A stretch of 54,357 bases of DNA from Fibrobacter sp. UBA4373 (GTDB lineage Bacteria; Fibrobacterota; Fibrobacteria; Fibrobacterales; Fibrobacteraceae): assembly GCA_002390045.1 (NCBI GenBank), contig DGSB01000039.1, positions 1 to 54,357 on the forward strand. Direction: 5' to 3'. Numbering within the stretch: position 1 is the first letter of the stretch; every line of letters starts with the position of its first letter. The notes under the pieces are model-generated. The model saw only the letters and a program-made list of their open reading frames with translations. It did no database searches and was not told where the DNA came from. Both the position numbers and the translations under genes were made by a program. Below are positions 32,933-41,374 of the stretch, piece after piece.

Positions 32933-34860
32933 TTGCTTCCCTGAAAAGGGGCGCCTTATTTCTACTCCCCTTGGCTTTCGCGTGTATTGCCGTTTCCTGT
33001 GCTGGAAGCAGTAAGGACGTCTATACCCCAGAAGCCGAGGAATCTTTTGTATCCCGCGCGATGAGCGATTGGGTTTCTCCTGAAGAAGAGCAACGGGAGT
33101 CTTGGCAACAGTACCAATTTGCCTTGCAAGCGATGGAAGATGAGGATTGGCTCGTCGCAAGGCATCATCTGGATCTTGCTTTAAAAAAATTGGTAGAGGA
33201 GAATTACGACCCGGTCTTTTCGATTCTTGCCCGGCCGCAAGATTCCTTGTACCGTCGTGATATGCCGCATAAGCTGATTGCGGCCCTCGATGAAGTATAC
33301 CCTCAGATTCTTGCCATGGGCGAAGACGCTTCTGTCTATGTCCGCTATGAATTCGAAGAATCCGGGCTAGAAAATTTGGATGAGCCTCCTCTCGACAGTG
33401 CGGAACGAGAGGAAATCGAAAGCTTTTTGGATACGCTGAACCGCGCTGAATTTACGTTACCGGTCGAGTTCAACGAGCGCGTGATGCAGGAAATCCAATA
33501 CCTCACGACACGCGCGCACGATTTTACAGAAGCCTCGCTTTCGCGCAAGACGGCATTTGATGAAATGCTCTATGCGAAAATTGATTCCATGGAGATGCCG
33601 CGCGATTTGATATTCCTTTCGCTGGTGGAATCCGGTTACAAGATCAAGGCTTATAGCCGGGCAAAAGCGGCAGGCCTTTGGCAGTTCATTCCGGCAACGG
33701 GAAAGCGTTATGGACTTTATCAGGATTTCTGGATCGATATGCGTCGCAATCCGGAGCTTTCGACGGTGGCCGCGATGCGGTATCTGCGGCGCCTTTACGA
33801 GGAGTTCGGCGATTGGCTGATGGCGATGGCCGCTTATAACTGCGGTGAAGGCTGTGTGCGTCGTCGCATTCGCGAAGTCAAAGAAGATACGCTTTGGGAT
33901 TCGACAAAGACGGTTACCTATTGGGATTTGAAGCTTCCCAAGGAAACGATGCACTATGTGCCGCGAATTCTCGCGGCCATGACAATCGGGCATTATCCCG
34001 AACATTACGGCATGAACGTGGAAAAAAAGGAACTTCCGGCGTTCGATACGGTGACCGTTGTCGAATTCATGCCTTTGGATGACGTGGCCAAAGCGGCCGG
34101 TGTCGATACGCGAACGATTCAGGAATTGAACCTGGAATTAAATCGCTGGTGTACCCCTCCAAAGGAAAGCGGTTATGTTGTCCGCATTCCCGAAGGAACG
34201 CGAGATTCCTTCTTGGTCGCTTACGAAAAGATGGATAAAAAATCCTGGTCGCGCTGGCAGTATCACAAGGTAAAGTCCGGAGAAAATCTGGGAAAAATCA
34301 GCCGTCAGTACGGAGTTTCCGTTCACGACATTCAACAGGCGAACCATTTAAAGAATACGCGAATCCGTCAGGGCCAGACGCTGATGATTCCGCTTCCGGC
34401 AAGCGCATCTTCCATAAAATCCGAGCCAAAAAAGTCCGCGACGAAGTCTTCGTCCGCGTCGTCATCCAGGAAGTCTTCGAGACGCTCGTATCAGGTCCGT
34501 TCCGGAGATAATTTAGGAGCGATCGCCCGCAAGTTCGGAGTCTCTGTTCAGAATCTGCAAAAGTGGAATCACATTGAAGGGACCGCGATTCGTGCCGGTC
34601 AGACCCTTTATGTCGAAAAGCCGGTAGAGACTGCCGAAAAAAAGTCCCCGGAAGTTCCCGTTGAAAAAGCCCCTGTAGAAAAACATTCGACTGAAAAAGG
34701 TCAGGATAATTTTATTCGCCATACGGTGCAGTCGGGGGAATCCCTTTGGGATATTTCCCGGACCTATGGCGTGACGATAGAGCAAATCGTCGAATGGAAC
34801 AAGAAAAAAACGACCAAGGTGAAAGCGGGCGAAGTTTTAAAAATTCGGTCAAATCGCTAA
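32929..34860 (+). CDS. MltD-like membrane-bound lytic murein transglycosylase with LysM repeats
   Basis: The protein of 643 residues starts with a lipoprotein signal (Cys24 in IAVSC). A helical region is followed by a family 1 lytic transglycosylase domain at about 205-345 with catalytic Glu234 in LSLVESGYK, then GLWQFIPATGKRYGL and MAAYNCGEG. Three clear LysM peptidoglycan-binding domains lie at about 444-488, 520-563 and 596-640, separated by Ser/Lys and Pro/Glu/Lys linkers, and a weaker LysM-like stretch lies at 376-420. It cleaves peptidoglycan glycan strands in the periplasm. The GTG start overlapping the upstream stop gives a proper signal peptide, and the upstream 12 codons do not. Confidence 0.93.
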   Translation: MIASLKRGALFLLPLAFACIAVSCAGSSKDVYTPEAEESFVSRAMSDWVSPEEEQRESWQQYQFALQAMEDEDWLVARHHLDLALKKLVEENYDPVFSILARPQDSLYRRDMPHKLIAALDEVYPQILAMGEDASVYVRYEFEESGLENLDEPPLDSAEREEIESFLDTLNRAEFTLPVEFNERVMQEIQYLTTRAHDFTEASLSRKTAFDEMLYAKIDSMEMPRDLIFLSLVESGYKIKAYSRAKAAGLWQFIPATGKRYGLYQDFWIDMRRNPELSTVAAMRYLRRLYEEFGDWLMAMAAYNCGEGCVRRRIREVKEDTLWDSTKTVTYWDLKLPKETMHYVPRILAAMTIGHYPEHYGMNVEKKELPAFDTVTVVEFMPLDDVAKAAGVDTRTIQELNLELNRWCTPPKESGYVVRIPEGTRDSFLVAYEKMDKKSWSRWQYHKVKSGENLGKISRQYGVSVHDIQQANHLKNTRIRQGQTLMIPLPASASSIKSEPKKSATKSSSASSSRKSSRRSYQVRSGDNLGAIARKFGVSVQNLQKWNHIEGTAIRAGQTLYVEKPVETAEKKSPEVPVEKAPVEKHSTEKGQDNFIRHTVQSGESLWDISRTYGVTIEQIVEWNKKKTTKVKAGEVLKIRSNR

Positions 34861-34898
34861 AATTCTTCTTATTTCGCAAAACAGTATCTGAATTTGGT

Positions 34899-34906
34899 TA
34901 TATTAC
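34899..34906 (+). promoter_or_regulatory. Probable -10 element of the DJ-1 family gene
   Basis: TATATTAC is followed by a 25-base leader with AGGAG at 34921-34925 and then the ATG. Confidence 0.42.
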
Positions 34907-34931
34907 TTAGAGTAAGCTATAGGAGAATTTT

Positions 34932-35489
34932 ATGTCGAATCATATCTTGTTTTTGCTGGCGGATGGTTTTGAAGAAACGGAATGTGTGGCGCCTTACGAT
35001 ATTCTGATTCGCGGAGGGGTAAAGGTTTCTCTCGCCAGTATCCACGAAGATCCTTATGTGGAAGGGGCTCATGGCTTGACTCTCAAGGCGGATGCCTTGC
35101 TTTCTGAAATCGATCCGTCTTTGTATTCCGGGATTTTCCTTCCGGGCGGTGGCCGTGGGGTAGAAAATTTGCGGACATCGGAAGCCGTTCTCGATGCGGT
35201 CCGCACGTTTACGAATTCTGGAAAGTGGGTGACTGCGATTTGCGCGGCTCCGACGGTGCTTGCCGCTGCAGGAATTCTGCACGATAAGCGGGTTACGAGC
35301 TATCCTTCGACCGAATCGGATATCCGCCCGTATTGCAAAAGCTATTCGCAGGATCGCGTTGTTGTGGATGGCAAATTCGTGACCAGTCGCGGTCCGGGAT
35401 CGGCTGAAGAATTCGGACTTTGCCTGCTTTCGCTTTTGGAAGGCAAGGATAAGGCCGAAGAAGTCCGTCAGGGCATGGTTGCGCGCTAA
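34932..35489 (+). CDS. DJ-1/PfpI family protein
   Basis: The product of 185 residues matches the DJ-1/YajL/ThiJ group. The nucleophilic elbow is AICAAPTVLA with Cys104, the acidic partner is Glu15 in DGFEETE, and PGGGRGVENL is the oxyanion-region loop. Members act as redox-sensitive chaperones, glyoxalases or protein deglycases, and sequence does not decide which. AGGAG is well placed before the ATG. It is followed by cimA, which has its own promoter. Confidence 0.92.
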   Translation: MSNHILFLLADGFEETECVAPYDILIRGGVKVSLASIHEDPYVEGAHGLTLKADALLSEIDPSLYSGIFLPGGGRGVENLRTSEAVLDAVRTFTNSGKWVTAICAAPTVLAAAGILHDKRVTSYPSTESDIRPYCKSYSQDRVVVDGKFVTSRGPGSAEEFGLCLLSLLEGKDKAEEVRQGMVAR

Positions 35490-35516
35490 TTCTTTAGGGC
35501 GCTTGGAATCTTTTAC

Positions 35517-35524
35517 TAAATTTG
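35517..35524 (+). promoter_or_regulatory. Probable leaderless promoter of cimA
   Basis: TAAATTTG matches the Bacteroidota -7 consensus TAnnTTTG exactly and ends four bases before the first ATG. Confidence 0.5.
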
Positions 35525-35528
35525 GCGC

Positions 35529-37112
35529 ATGATGTCAGACGTTTTTCTCTATGATACCGCTTTACGCGATGGCAATCAGGACCGCAAGATTTCCCTTTCG
35601 TTAGGGGATAAGTTGCAGGCTGCAAAGCTGCTTGATTCTTTCGGCTTCGATTACATTGAAGGGGGCTGGCCCAATCCCAGCAATCCGATTGACGTGGAAT
35701 TCTTTAAGCAGATCGGGGAAATGCATCTGACCCATGCGAAGGTTACCGCTTTCGGCAGCACGCGTCGTCCGAACGTCCTTCCGGAAGAAGATCCCTTGCT
35801 GAAGGCTTTGGTCGCGAGCAAAGCTCCGGTCAAAACGATTTTTGGCAAGAGCTGGGACTTGCACGTAACCGATGTCATCCGCACGACTCTCGAAGAAAAT
35901 CTCGACATGATCGAGTCTTCGATCCGTTATCTGAAAGAAAATTCCGAAGAAGTTATTTACGATGCGGAACATTTTTTTGACGGCTATAAGGCGAATCCGC
36001 AGTACGCTCTCGAAACCTTAAAGGCGGCCGAACTGGGCGGTGCGGACTTCATTGTGTTCTGCGATACGAACGGCGGCACGATGCCTTGGGAACTTGCAGA
36101 AATCATTCAGGCGGTGAAGGAAAAAGTTTCGACTCCGCTTGGCATTCACGCTCATAATGACAGCGGAATGGCTGTGGCGAACTCTCTCGTCGCTGTTCAG
36201 AACGGCATCCAGATGGTGCAGGGCGTTTTGAACGGCTATGGGGAACGCTGTGGCAATGCAGACTTGACGACGATTTCCGCGGATCTTATCCTCAAGCTCA
36301 AGAAGGAACCGTTCTGCGCCAAGAATTTGCAGAACCTGCGCAAGGTGAGCCTTGCCTACGACCAGATTGTAAACCTGCCGAGCAATGTCTATGCTCCGTA
36401 TGTCGGGGATGCCGCTTTTGCGCATAAGGGAGGCGCTCACATCGATGGAGTGATGAAGGTTTCCCGCAGCTTTGAACACGTTGACCCGCAGCTCGTGGGC
36501 AACAAGCGCGTGTTCGTCGCGAGCGATCAGGCTGGCGGTTCTTTGGTTGTCGAAAAGGTAAAGGAATTGCTCCACGTGGACGTGGACAAGAAGGACCCGA
36601 AGATTCAGGAGCTTTTGCTCTTGATCAAGAAACGTGAAAATGACGGCTGGCACTTTGACAGTGCGGAAGCGAGCTTTGAAATGCTCGTCTACAGAACTTT
36701 GGGACATTTCTCGACACCGTTCTCGCTTGAAAATTACCGTTTGATTGAAGACCGTACCGTGCAGGGCGTGAGCGTTTCCCAGGCGACCGTCAAGCTTCGG
36801 ATCAACGATGAAATCAGTCTTCAGGTGGCAGAAGGCGATGGCCCGGTGAACGCGCTGGATGCGGCGCTGCGTAAGGCTTTGACCCCGTACTTCCCGTACA
36901 TGCAGAAAGTCAGTCTGGATGACTTCAAGGTTCGCGTTCTTGGCTCGAATGTAGGCTCCGATGCGCATGTGCGTGTGTGGTCTACCTTTAGCGATGAAAA
37001 GGACACTTGGCATGTGGCCGGCGTTTCGTCGAATATCATTGAAGCGTCTTGGTTCGCTTTGATCGACGGTCTTACCTACAAGATTTTTAAAGAACAAAAA
37101 AACGGACACTGA
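35529..37112 (+). CDS. cimA: (R)-citramalate synthase
   Basis: The product of 527 residues is a DRE-TIM metallolyase of the citramalate synthase type, condensing pyruvate and acetyl-CoA towards 2-oxobutyrate and isoleucine. The catalytic start reads LYDTALRDGNQ, the metal ligands lie in GIHAHNDSGMAVAN, and GYGERCGNADL is typical of CimA rather than LeuA. The C-terminal LeuA-type regulatory domain (about 400-520) is present, so feedback inhibition is expected. Two adjacent ATG codons are possible starts. hisD follows after three bases, so isoleucine and histidine synthesis genes share a transcript here. Confidence 0.92.
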   Translation: MMSDVFLYDTALRDGNQDRKISLSLGDKLQAAKLLDSFGFDYIEGGWPNPSNPIDVEFFKQIGEMHLTHAKVTAFGSTRRPNVLPEEDPLLKALVASKAPVKTIFGKSWDLHVTDVIRTTLEENLDMIESSIRYLKENSEEVIYDAEHFFDGYKANPQYALETLKAAELGGADFIVFCDTNGGTMPWELAEIIQAVKEKVSTPLGIHAHNDSGMAVANSLVAVQNGIQMVQGVLNGYGERCGNADLTTISADLILKLKKEPFCAKNLQNLRKVSLAYDQIVNLPSNVYAPYVGDAAFAHKGGAHIDGVMKVSRSFEHVDPQLVGNKRVFVASDQAGGSLVVEKVKELLHVDVDKKDPKIQELLLLIKKRENDGWHFDSAEASFEMLVYRTLGHFSTPFSLENYRLIEDRTVQGVSVSQATVKLRINDEISLQVAEGDGPVNALDAALRKALTPYFPYMQKVSLDDFKVRVLGSNVGSDAHVRVWSTFSDEKDTWHVAGVSSNIIEASWFALIDGLTYKIFKEQKNGH

Positions 37113-37115
37113 TTT

Positions 37116-38393
37116 ATGAAAATCATCAAAGTTAAGCAGAATTCGAAAGAAGTGGAACGCATCTGTGCGCGCGGTGTTGCGCCTACGGAAGAGATCCATC
37201 AGAAGGTCAAGCAGATCTTGGAAGACGTGCGTCAAGGCGGCATGAAAAAGGCTGTGGAATATGCGCAAAAGTTTGACGGCTTAAAGGGCAAGTCTTTGGC
37301 CGTCAGCGAAAAGACGATTGAAAAACTCGCAGACAAGGTGCCGGAATCTCTCGCCAAGGGTCTTCGCCAGGCGATCAAGAATGCGGTGGAATTCCACAAG
37401 CATGAACTCAAGGATTTGAACGGCTTTATGTTCAAGGGCAAGGACGGAGAAGTCCTCGGCCAGCGTATTCGTCCGATGCACCGCGTGGGCCTTTATGTGC
37501 CGGGTGGTGCTGCGGTGTATCCGAGTACGGTCATTATGAATGCGGTGCCGGCTCTGGTGGCTGGCGTCGATGAAATCGTGGTGACGACTCCGGCGAAGGA
37601 TGGAATTCATCCGTCTGTGGCTTTTGTGCTGCGTGAACTGGGCATTACGGAAGTTTATCACATCGGCGGAGCTCAGGCGATTGCGCTCCTTGCTTACGGT
37701 GCAAAGGGCATTGAACCGGTCGATAAGATTGTGGGACCGGGTAACGTCTTTGCCGCGATCGCGAAGAAGGAAGTCTTTGGAACGGTCGATATCGATATGA
37801 TTGCAGGTCCGTCTGAAATCCTCGTGATGGCAGACAATACGGCGGACCCGGATTTTGTGGCTGCGGATTTGATGAGCCAGGCGGAACACGGTTCGGGATT
37901 TGAAGCGGCGATTTGCATTACCGATAACATGGATACGGCAAAGATGATTTCTGCTTGTGTCGATGAACAGGTGGAAAACTCTCCGAAACGCGAACTTCTG
38001 GAAAAGGTTCTCGGCAACTTCGGCCGCATTCTCGTGGTGGACAATTGGTTCGACGGCGTGGCGATCGCAAACCGCATCGCTCCGGAACATTTGGAAATCA
38101 TGACCTGTGAAGCGGAAGAACTTTCGAAGAGCATTTTGAATGCGGGCGCTGTATTCATCGGCCCGTGGTCGAGCGAACCGGTGGGCGATTACTTCGCAGG
38201 TCCGGACCATGTGCTCCCGACGAATGGAACGGCTCGTTTCTCGAGCCCGCTCGGAGTTTACGACTTTGTGAAGCGCATGAGCATTATCAACTATTCGCAG
38301 AAGGCGATACTGAAGCACGGTAAAGCGATTGCCGAAATGGCGACGACGGAAGGCTTCTATCACCACGCTCAGGCTGTGTTGAAGCGCCTCTAA
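37116..38393 (+). CDS. hisD: Histidinol dehydrogenase
   Basis: The product of 425 residues oxidises histidinol to histidine with two NAD+. Signatures are HRVGLYVPGGAAVYPSTVIM, GPGNVFAAIAKKEVFG, the metal-site segments SQAEHGSG and GPDHVLPT, and the catalytic Glu-His in RIAPEHLEI. Length is normal. It is separated from the rest of the histidine pathway, sitting directly behind cimA, and closed by a terminator. Confidence 0.97.
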   Translation: MKIIKVKQNSKEVERICARGVAPTEEIHQKVKQILEDVRQGGMKKAVEYAQKFDGLKGKSLAVSEKTIEKLADKVPESLAKGLRQAIKNAVEFHKHELKDLNGFMFKGKDGEVLGQRIRPMHRVGLYVPGGAAVYPSTVIMNAVPALVAGVDEIVVTTPAKDGIHPSVAFVLRELGITEVYHIGGAQAIALLAYGAKGIEPVDKIVGPGNVFAAIAKKEVFGTVDIDMIAGPSEILVMADNTADPDFVAADLMSQAEHGSGFEAAICITDNMDTAKMISACVDEQVENSPKRELLEKVLGNFGRILVVDNWFDGVAIANRIAPEHLEIMTCEAEELSKSILNAGAVFIGPWSSEPVGDYFAGPDHVLPTNGTARFSSPLGVYDFVKRMSIINYSQKAILKHGKAIAEMATTEGFYHHAQAVLKRL

Positions 38394-38422
38394 GCTCTCC
38401 TTTCAAACGTGAGTTTGTACAA

Positions 38423-38458
38423 AAAAAGCTCCTCGTGAAAGCGGGGAACTTTTTGTTT
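38423..38458. terminator. Terminator between hisD and the convergent SpoU methyltransferase gene
   Basis: AAAAAGCTCCTCG pairs with CGGGGAACTTTTT (one mismatch, one G-T) around TGAAAG. T-rich ends on both strands suggest bidirectional use. Confidence 0.78.
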
Positions 38459-38470
38459 TAAATGGATATG

Positions 38471-39226
38471 CTAAAACTTGTAGCCGGTGCGGATGGCGTA
38501 AGAGAGAACGGCGAAGGCGCCTGCAACGTTCATGCTCGCCTTGCGGCCAGCCATCGGAATTTCCACTTTGAGGGAACATTTTTCAAGCAGATCCGGGGCG
38601 ATGCCGAGCTCTTCGTTGCCGAGAATGATCAGACCTTTCTTTGGCCATTCTACGGTAGAAATGGGAACTGAACCTTCGCCGGTTTCAAGAGCGATGATGC
38701 TGTAGCCGTTTTCTAAATGCGCCTGGATGCAGTCGAACGGAGTTTCCCAACGTTTGTGCGGAATCCAGCGTTCTGTGCCTCTGGCCGCACTCTTGAGCAT
38801 CGCATGGTCAATGTCGGGCGTGTAACCGGAAAGGTGTACCGCTTCGAGCCCAAAACAGTCCGAAGTGCGGAAGATCGATCCGACGTTAAAACCGCTGCGA
38901 AGGTTGTGCGCAAGCACTGCATAAGGGAGAGTTGGCATCACCGCTTCGGAACGGTCGCCAGGCTCGTTTTCCAGATAAACGTCGCGTTCAAAACCAAGAC
39001 CCGCTTCGGTGCGGAAGTCCTTGTAAAGATCGATCAGCTCGGCTTGGTTCTTTCCGTCTAAGCGTTTGGAAGCGGGGAAGTTTTCCCATTCGGCATAATG
39101 CTCATACTCATTTCGAATCTGAGCTATGTCGTTGCCGAGCTGTAAAATGAGAATTCGCAAAAGTTCCGCGAAGCGTTTGGCTTTCGTCTTCGGCGCTAGC
39201 GCGGAAAATTTTTGAATCGAATACAT
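38471..39226 (-). CDS. SpoU (TrmH) family RNA 2'-O-methyltransferase
   Basis: The protein of 251 residues ends in a SPOUT domain with the three TrmH motifs: NLRSGFNVGSIFRTSD (motif 1), LIILGNEELGI (motif 2) and IPMAGRKASMNVAGAFAVLSY (motif 3, forming the knot and SAM site). The N-terminal 90 residues are helical and not of the usual RlmB type. It methylates a ribose in tRNA or rRNA, and the target cannot be told from sequence. It starts five bases after the metG stop with no Shine-Dalgarno site, so it is probably translated from the metG mRNA. Confidence 0.9.
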   Translation of the reverse strand: MYSIQKFSALAPKTKAKRFAELLRILILQLGNDIAQIRNEYEHYAEWENFPASKRLDGKNQAELIDLYKDFRTEAGLGFERDVYLENEPGDRSEAVMPTLPYAVLAHNLRSGFNVGSIFRTSDCFGLEAVHLSGYTPDIDHAMLKSAARGTERWIPHKRWETPFDCIQAHLENGYSIIALETGEGSVPISTVEWPKKGLIILGNEELGIAPDLLEKCSLKVEIPMAGRKASMNVAGAFAVLSYAIRTGYKF

Positions 39227-39231
39227 GGGCT

Positions 39232-41307
39232 TTAGTGGACCTTCTTGCCGTCTGCAACGTCACAGGTTACCGGCTTTTCGCCGATTTCGAGTGCTTTTTC
39301 GCCGCAGAACACAACTTTGCCACGGACTTCGAGAGAAATCTTTTCGAAATCCTTCACCTTGAGAACGCGGCCATCTGTCGACGGAACGGTTCCGTGGAAG
39401 GCGGCGCGGTCACCCGGTTTTGCGCCTTCCGGCGGAGCGATGAGCACGCAGACGTGATCCTCGTCCGTGTCGCCTGCGAAGAGCATTCCGTTGCTCATGA
39501 TGCCACGGAGCGGTGCCGGTTTCAGATTTGCAAAAAGAACGATCATGCGATCTTTTAATTCTTCTGCTTTGTAACTGGCGCGGAGGCCCGAACAAATGGT
39601 GCGCGGTTCGCCTTCGCCTGCATCGACTTTGAGAACGTAGAGGGAGTCTGCGTCCGGATGGTTCTGCACGTCGATAATCTTGGCTGCGCGAATGTCCATT
39701 TCGAGAGGGACGTCTTCCGCGGTAAGAGGCTTGTTCTGCTTTGGCTTTGGTGCTGGTTTTGCCGGTTCCTGCTTCTTTTCTTCTTCGATACGCGGGAAGA
39801 GAGGCTTGCCTTCGCCAAAGGTTTCACCGCCCTTCAGAATTCCCCAAATGAGATCGTCGGCGCTTTGGAACTTGGAACCGAGCATGGCAAGACCTTCTTC
39901 TGCCTTGGACGGAATGACCGGCCAGAGGAGGCAGAGGGACAGGCGAACGGCTTCGGCCGAAATGTAAAGAACCGTGGCGAGTTCGTCCTTCTTGGATTCG
40001 TCCTTCGCGAGTTTCCACGGAGCCTTGACTTCGAGATAGCGGTTGACGCTACGCACGAGCTGCATGATGGTTTCGATCGACTGCGAAAGGCGAGCCTTGG
40101 GAAGGCCTTCCTTGATTTCGACGATGACTTTATTGGCAAGTTCGATGACTTCTTTTTCGGCGTCGCCGATCAGCGTTGCCTGCGGAAGCTTGCCTGCGAA
40201 GTTGTTGAGAACCAAACGGTGCACGCGGTTCAGCACGTTGCCGAGGTCGTTGGCGAGGTCGCTGTTGATGCGACGGACAAAGCCTTCATGCGTAAAGTTT
40301 GCGTCTTGACCGACGACCATTTCGCGGGCGAGGAAGTAGCGGAAAGCGTCGATGCCGTACTTTTCCATGTAATCCATCGGGTTCACGACGTTGCCTGCGG
40401 ACTTGCTCATCTTTTCGCCGCCGTTCACGAGCCACCAACCGTGGGCGAGAACGTGTTCCGGAAGCGGAATGTCGAGAGCCATGAGCATGGTCGGCCAATA
40501 GACGCAGTGGGTGGTCAAAATGTCTTTACCGATCAGGTGGTAAGTCGCCGGCCAAATCGGCGTGCCGTCCGCATAAGTCTTATGGAAGGCGGTCGAGGCG
40601 CTTACATAGTTTAACAAGGCGTCGAACCAGACATACGTCACATAGTCTGTATCGAACGGGAGTGGAATGCCCCAGCTGAGGCGAGCTTTCGGACGGCTAA
40701 TGCAAAGATCGTTCAGCGGCTGTTTCAAAAATCCGCGGATTTCGTTCCAACGGTAGTCCGGCACGATCCAGTCCTTATGGCTTTCGAGGAAGTCAATCAG
40801 CTTTTGCTGGTAAGAACCCATCTTGAAGAAGTAGTTCTTTTCCTTGAGCCATTCCACCGGGCGGTGGCTGATGGGGTCGCATTTGTTTTCGTCGAGTTCG
40901 TCTTCGGTAAAGAAGCGTTCTTCGCCGACAGAGTACCAGCCTTCGTATTCCTTGGAGTAAATTTCGCCCTTGTCCCAAAGCTTCTGCAGGCATTCCTGCA
41001 CGTATGCCTTGTGTTCCGGCATAGTCGTGCGGATAAAGAAATCGTTTCCGATGCCCATCTTTTTCCACAGATCTTCAAAACGATGGTAGTATTCGTCTAC
41101 ATGTTCCTGCGGAGTTACGCCACGCTTTTCGGCGGCGCGCTGCACCTTTTGACCGTGTTCATCGGTACCGGTCAAGAAGAAGGTCTGATATCCCAGGATC
41201 TTGTGGAAACGGGTGAGAATATCTGCGAGAACGGTCGTATAGGAGTGACCGATATGCGGCGCGTCGTTAACGTAATAAATCGGAGTAGTGACGTAAAAAT
41301 TTTTCAT
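39232..41307 (-). CDS. metG: Methionyl-tRNA synthetase with C-terminal tRNA-binding domain
   Basis: The enzyme of 691 residues has the class I motifs HIGH (DAPHIGHSYT, near residue 18) and KMSKS (GGEKMSKSAGN), and a C-terminal EMAP-type tRNA-binding OB domain (about 580-690) after a Lys/Pro/Glu linker. The insertion that normally carries zinc knuckles reads EGWYSVGEERFFTEDEL and KCDPISHRP, with only one cysteine, so it should not bind zinc there. The frame extends 28 codons upstream through the terminator of the previous gene, but homology starts at the ATG at 41307. Confidence 0.96.
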   Translation of the reverse strand: MKNFYVTTPIYYVNDAPHIGHSYTTVLADILTRFHKILGYQTFFLTGTDEHGQKVQRAAEKRGVTPQEHVDEYYHRFEDLWKKMGIGNDFFIRTTMPEHKAYVQECLQKLWDKGEIYSKEYEGWYSVGEERFFTEDELDENKCDPISHRPVEWLKEKNYFFKMGSYQQKLIDFLESHKDWIVPDYRWNEIRGFLKQPLNDLCISRPKARLSWGIPLPFDTDYVTYVWFDALLNYVSASTAFHKTYADGTPIWPATYHLIGKDILTTHCVYWPTMLMALDIPLPEHVLAHGWWLVNGGEKMSKSAGNVVNPMDYMEKYGIDAFRYFLAREMVVGQDANFTHEGFVRRINSDLANDLGNVLNRVHRLVLNNFAGKLPQATLIGDAEKEVIELANKVIVEIKEGLPKARLSQSIETIMQLVRSVNRYLEVKAPWKLAKDESKKDELATVLYISAEAVRLSLCLLWPVIPSKAEEGLAMLGSKFQSADDLIWGILKGGETFGEGKPLFPRIEEEKKQEPAKPAPKPKQNKPLTAEDVPLEMDIRAAKIIDVQNHPDADSLYVLKVDAGEGEPRTICSGLRASYKAEELKDRMIVLFANLKPAPLRGIMSNGMLFAGDTDEDHVCVLIAPPEGAKPGDRAAFHGTVPSTDGRVLKVKDFEKISLEVRGKVVFCGEKALEIGEKPVTCDVADGKKVH

Positions 41308-41312
41308 GGCTA

Positions 41313-41320
41313 CAAAGATA
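41313..41320 (-). promoter_or_regulatory. Probable leaderless promoter of metG
   Basis: TATCTTTG matches TAnnTTTG and ends five bases before the metG ATG. It directly follows the T-run of the upstream gene's terminator. Confidence 0.52.
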
Positions 41321-41322
41321 GC

Positions 41323-41351
41323 AAAAAAGCGCCCCTGGATGGGGGCGCTTT
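41323..41351 (-). terminator. Intrinsic terminator of the porin-like gene
   Basis: AAAGCGCCCC and GGGGCGCTTT form a perfect 10-bp stem. On the minus strand the stem runs into TTTTTT and then at once into the metG promoter. Confidence 0.88.
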
Positions 41352-41374
41352 CAATTGCGATCTGTCGAAAATGA

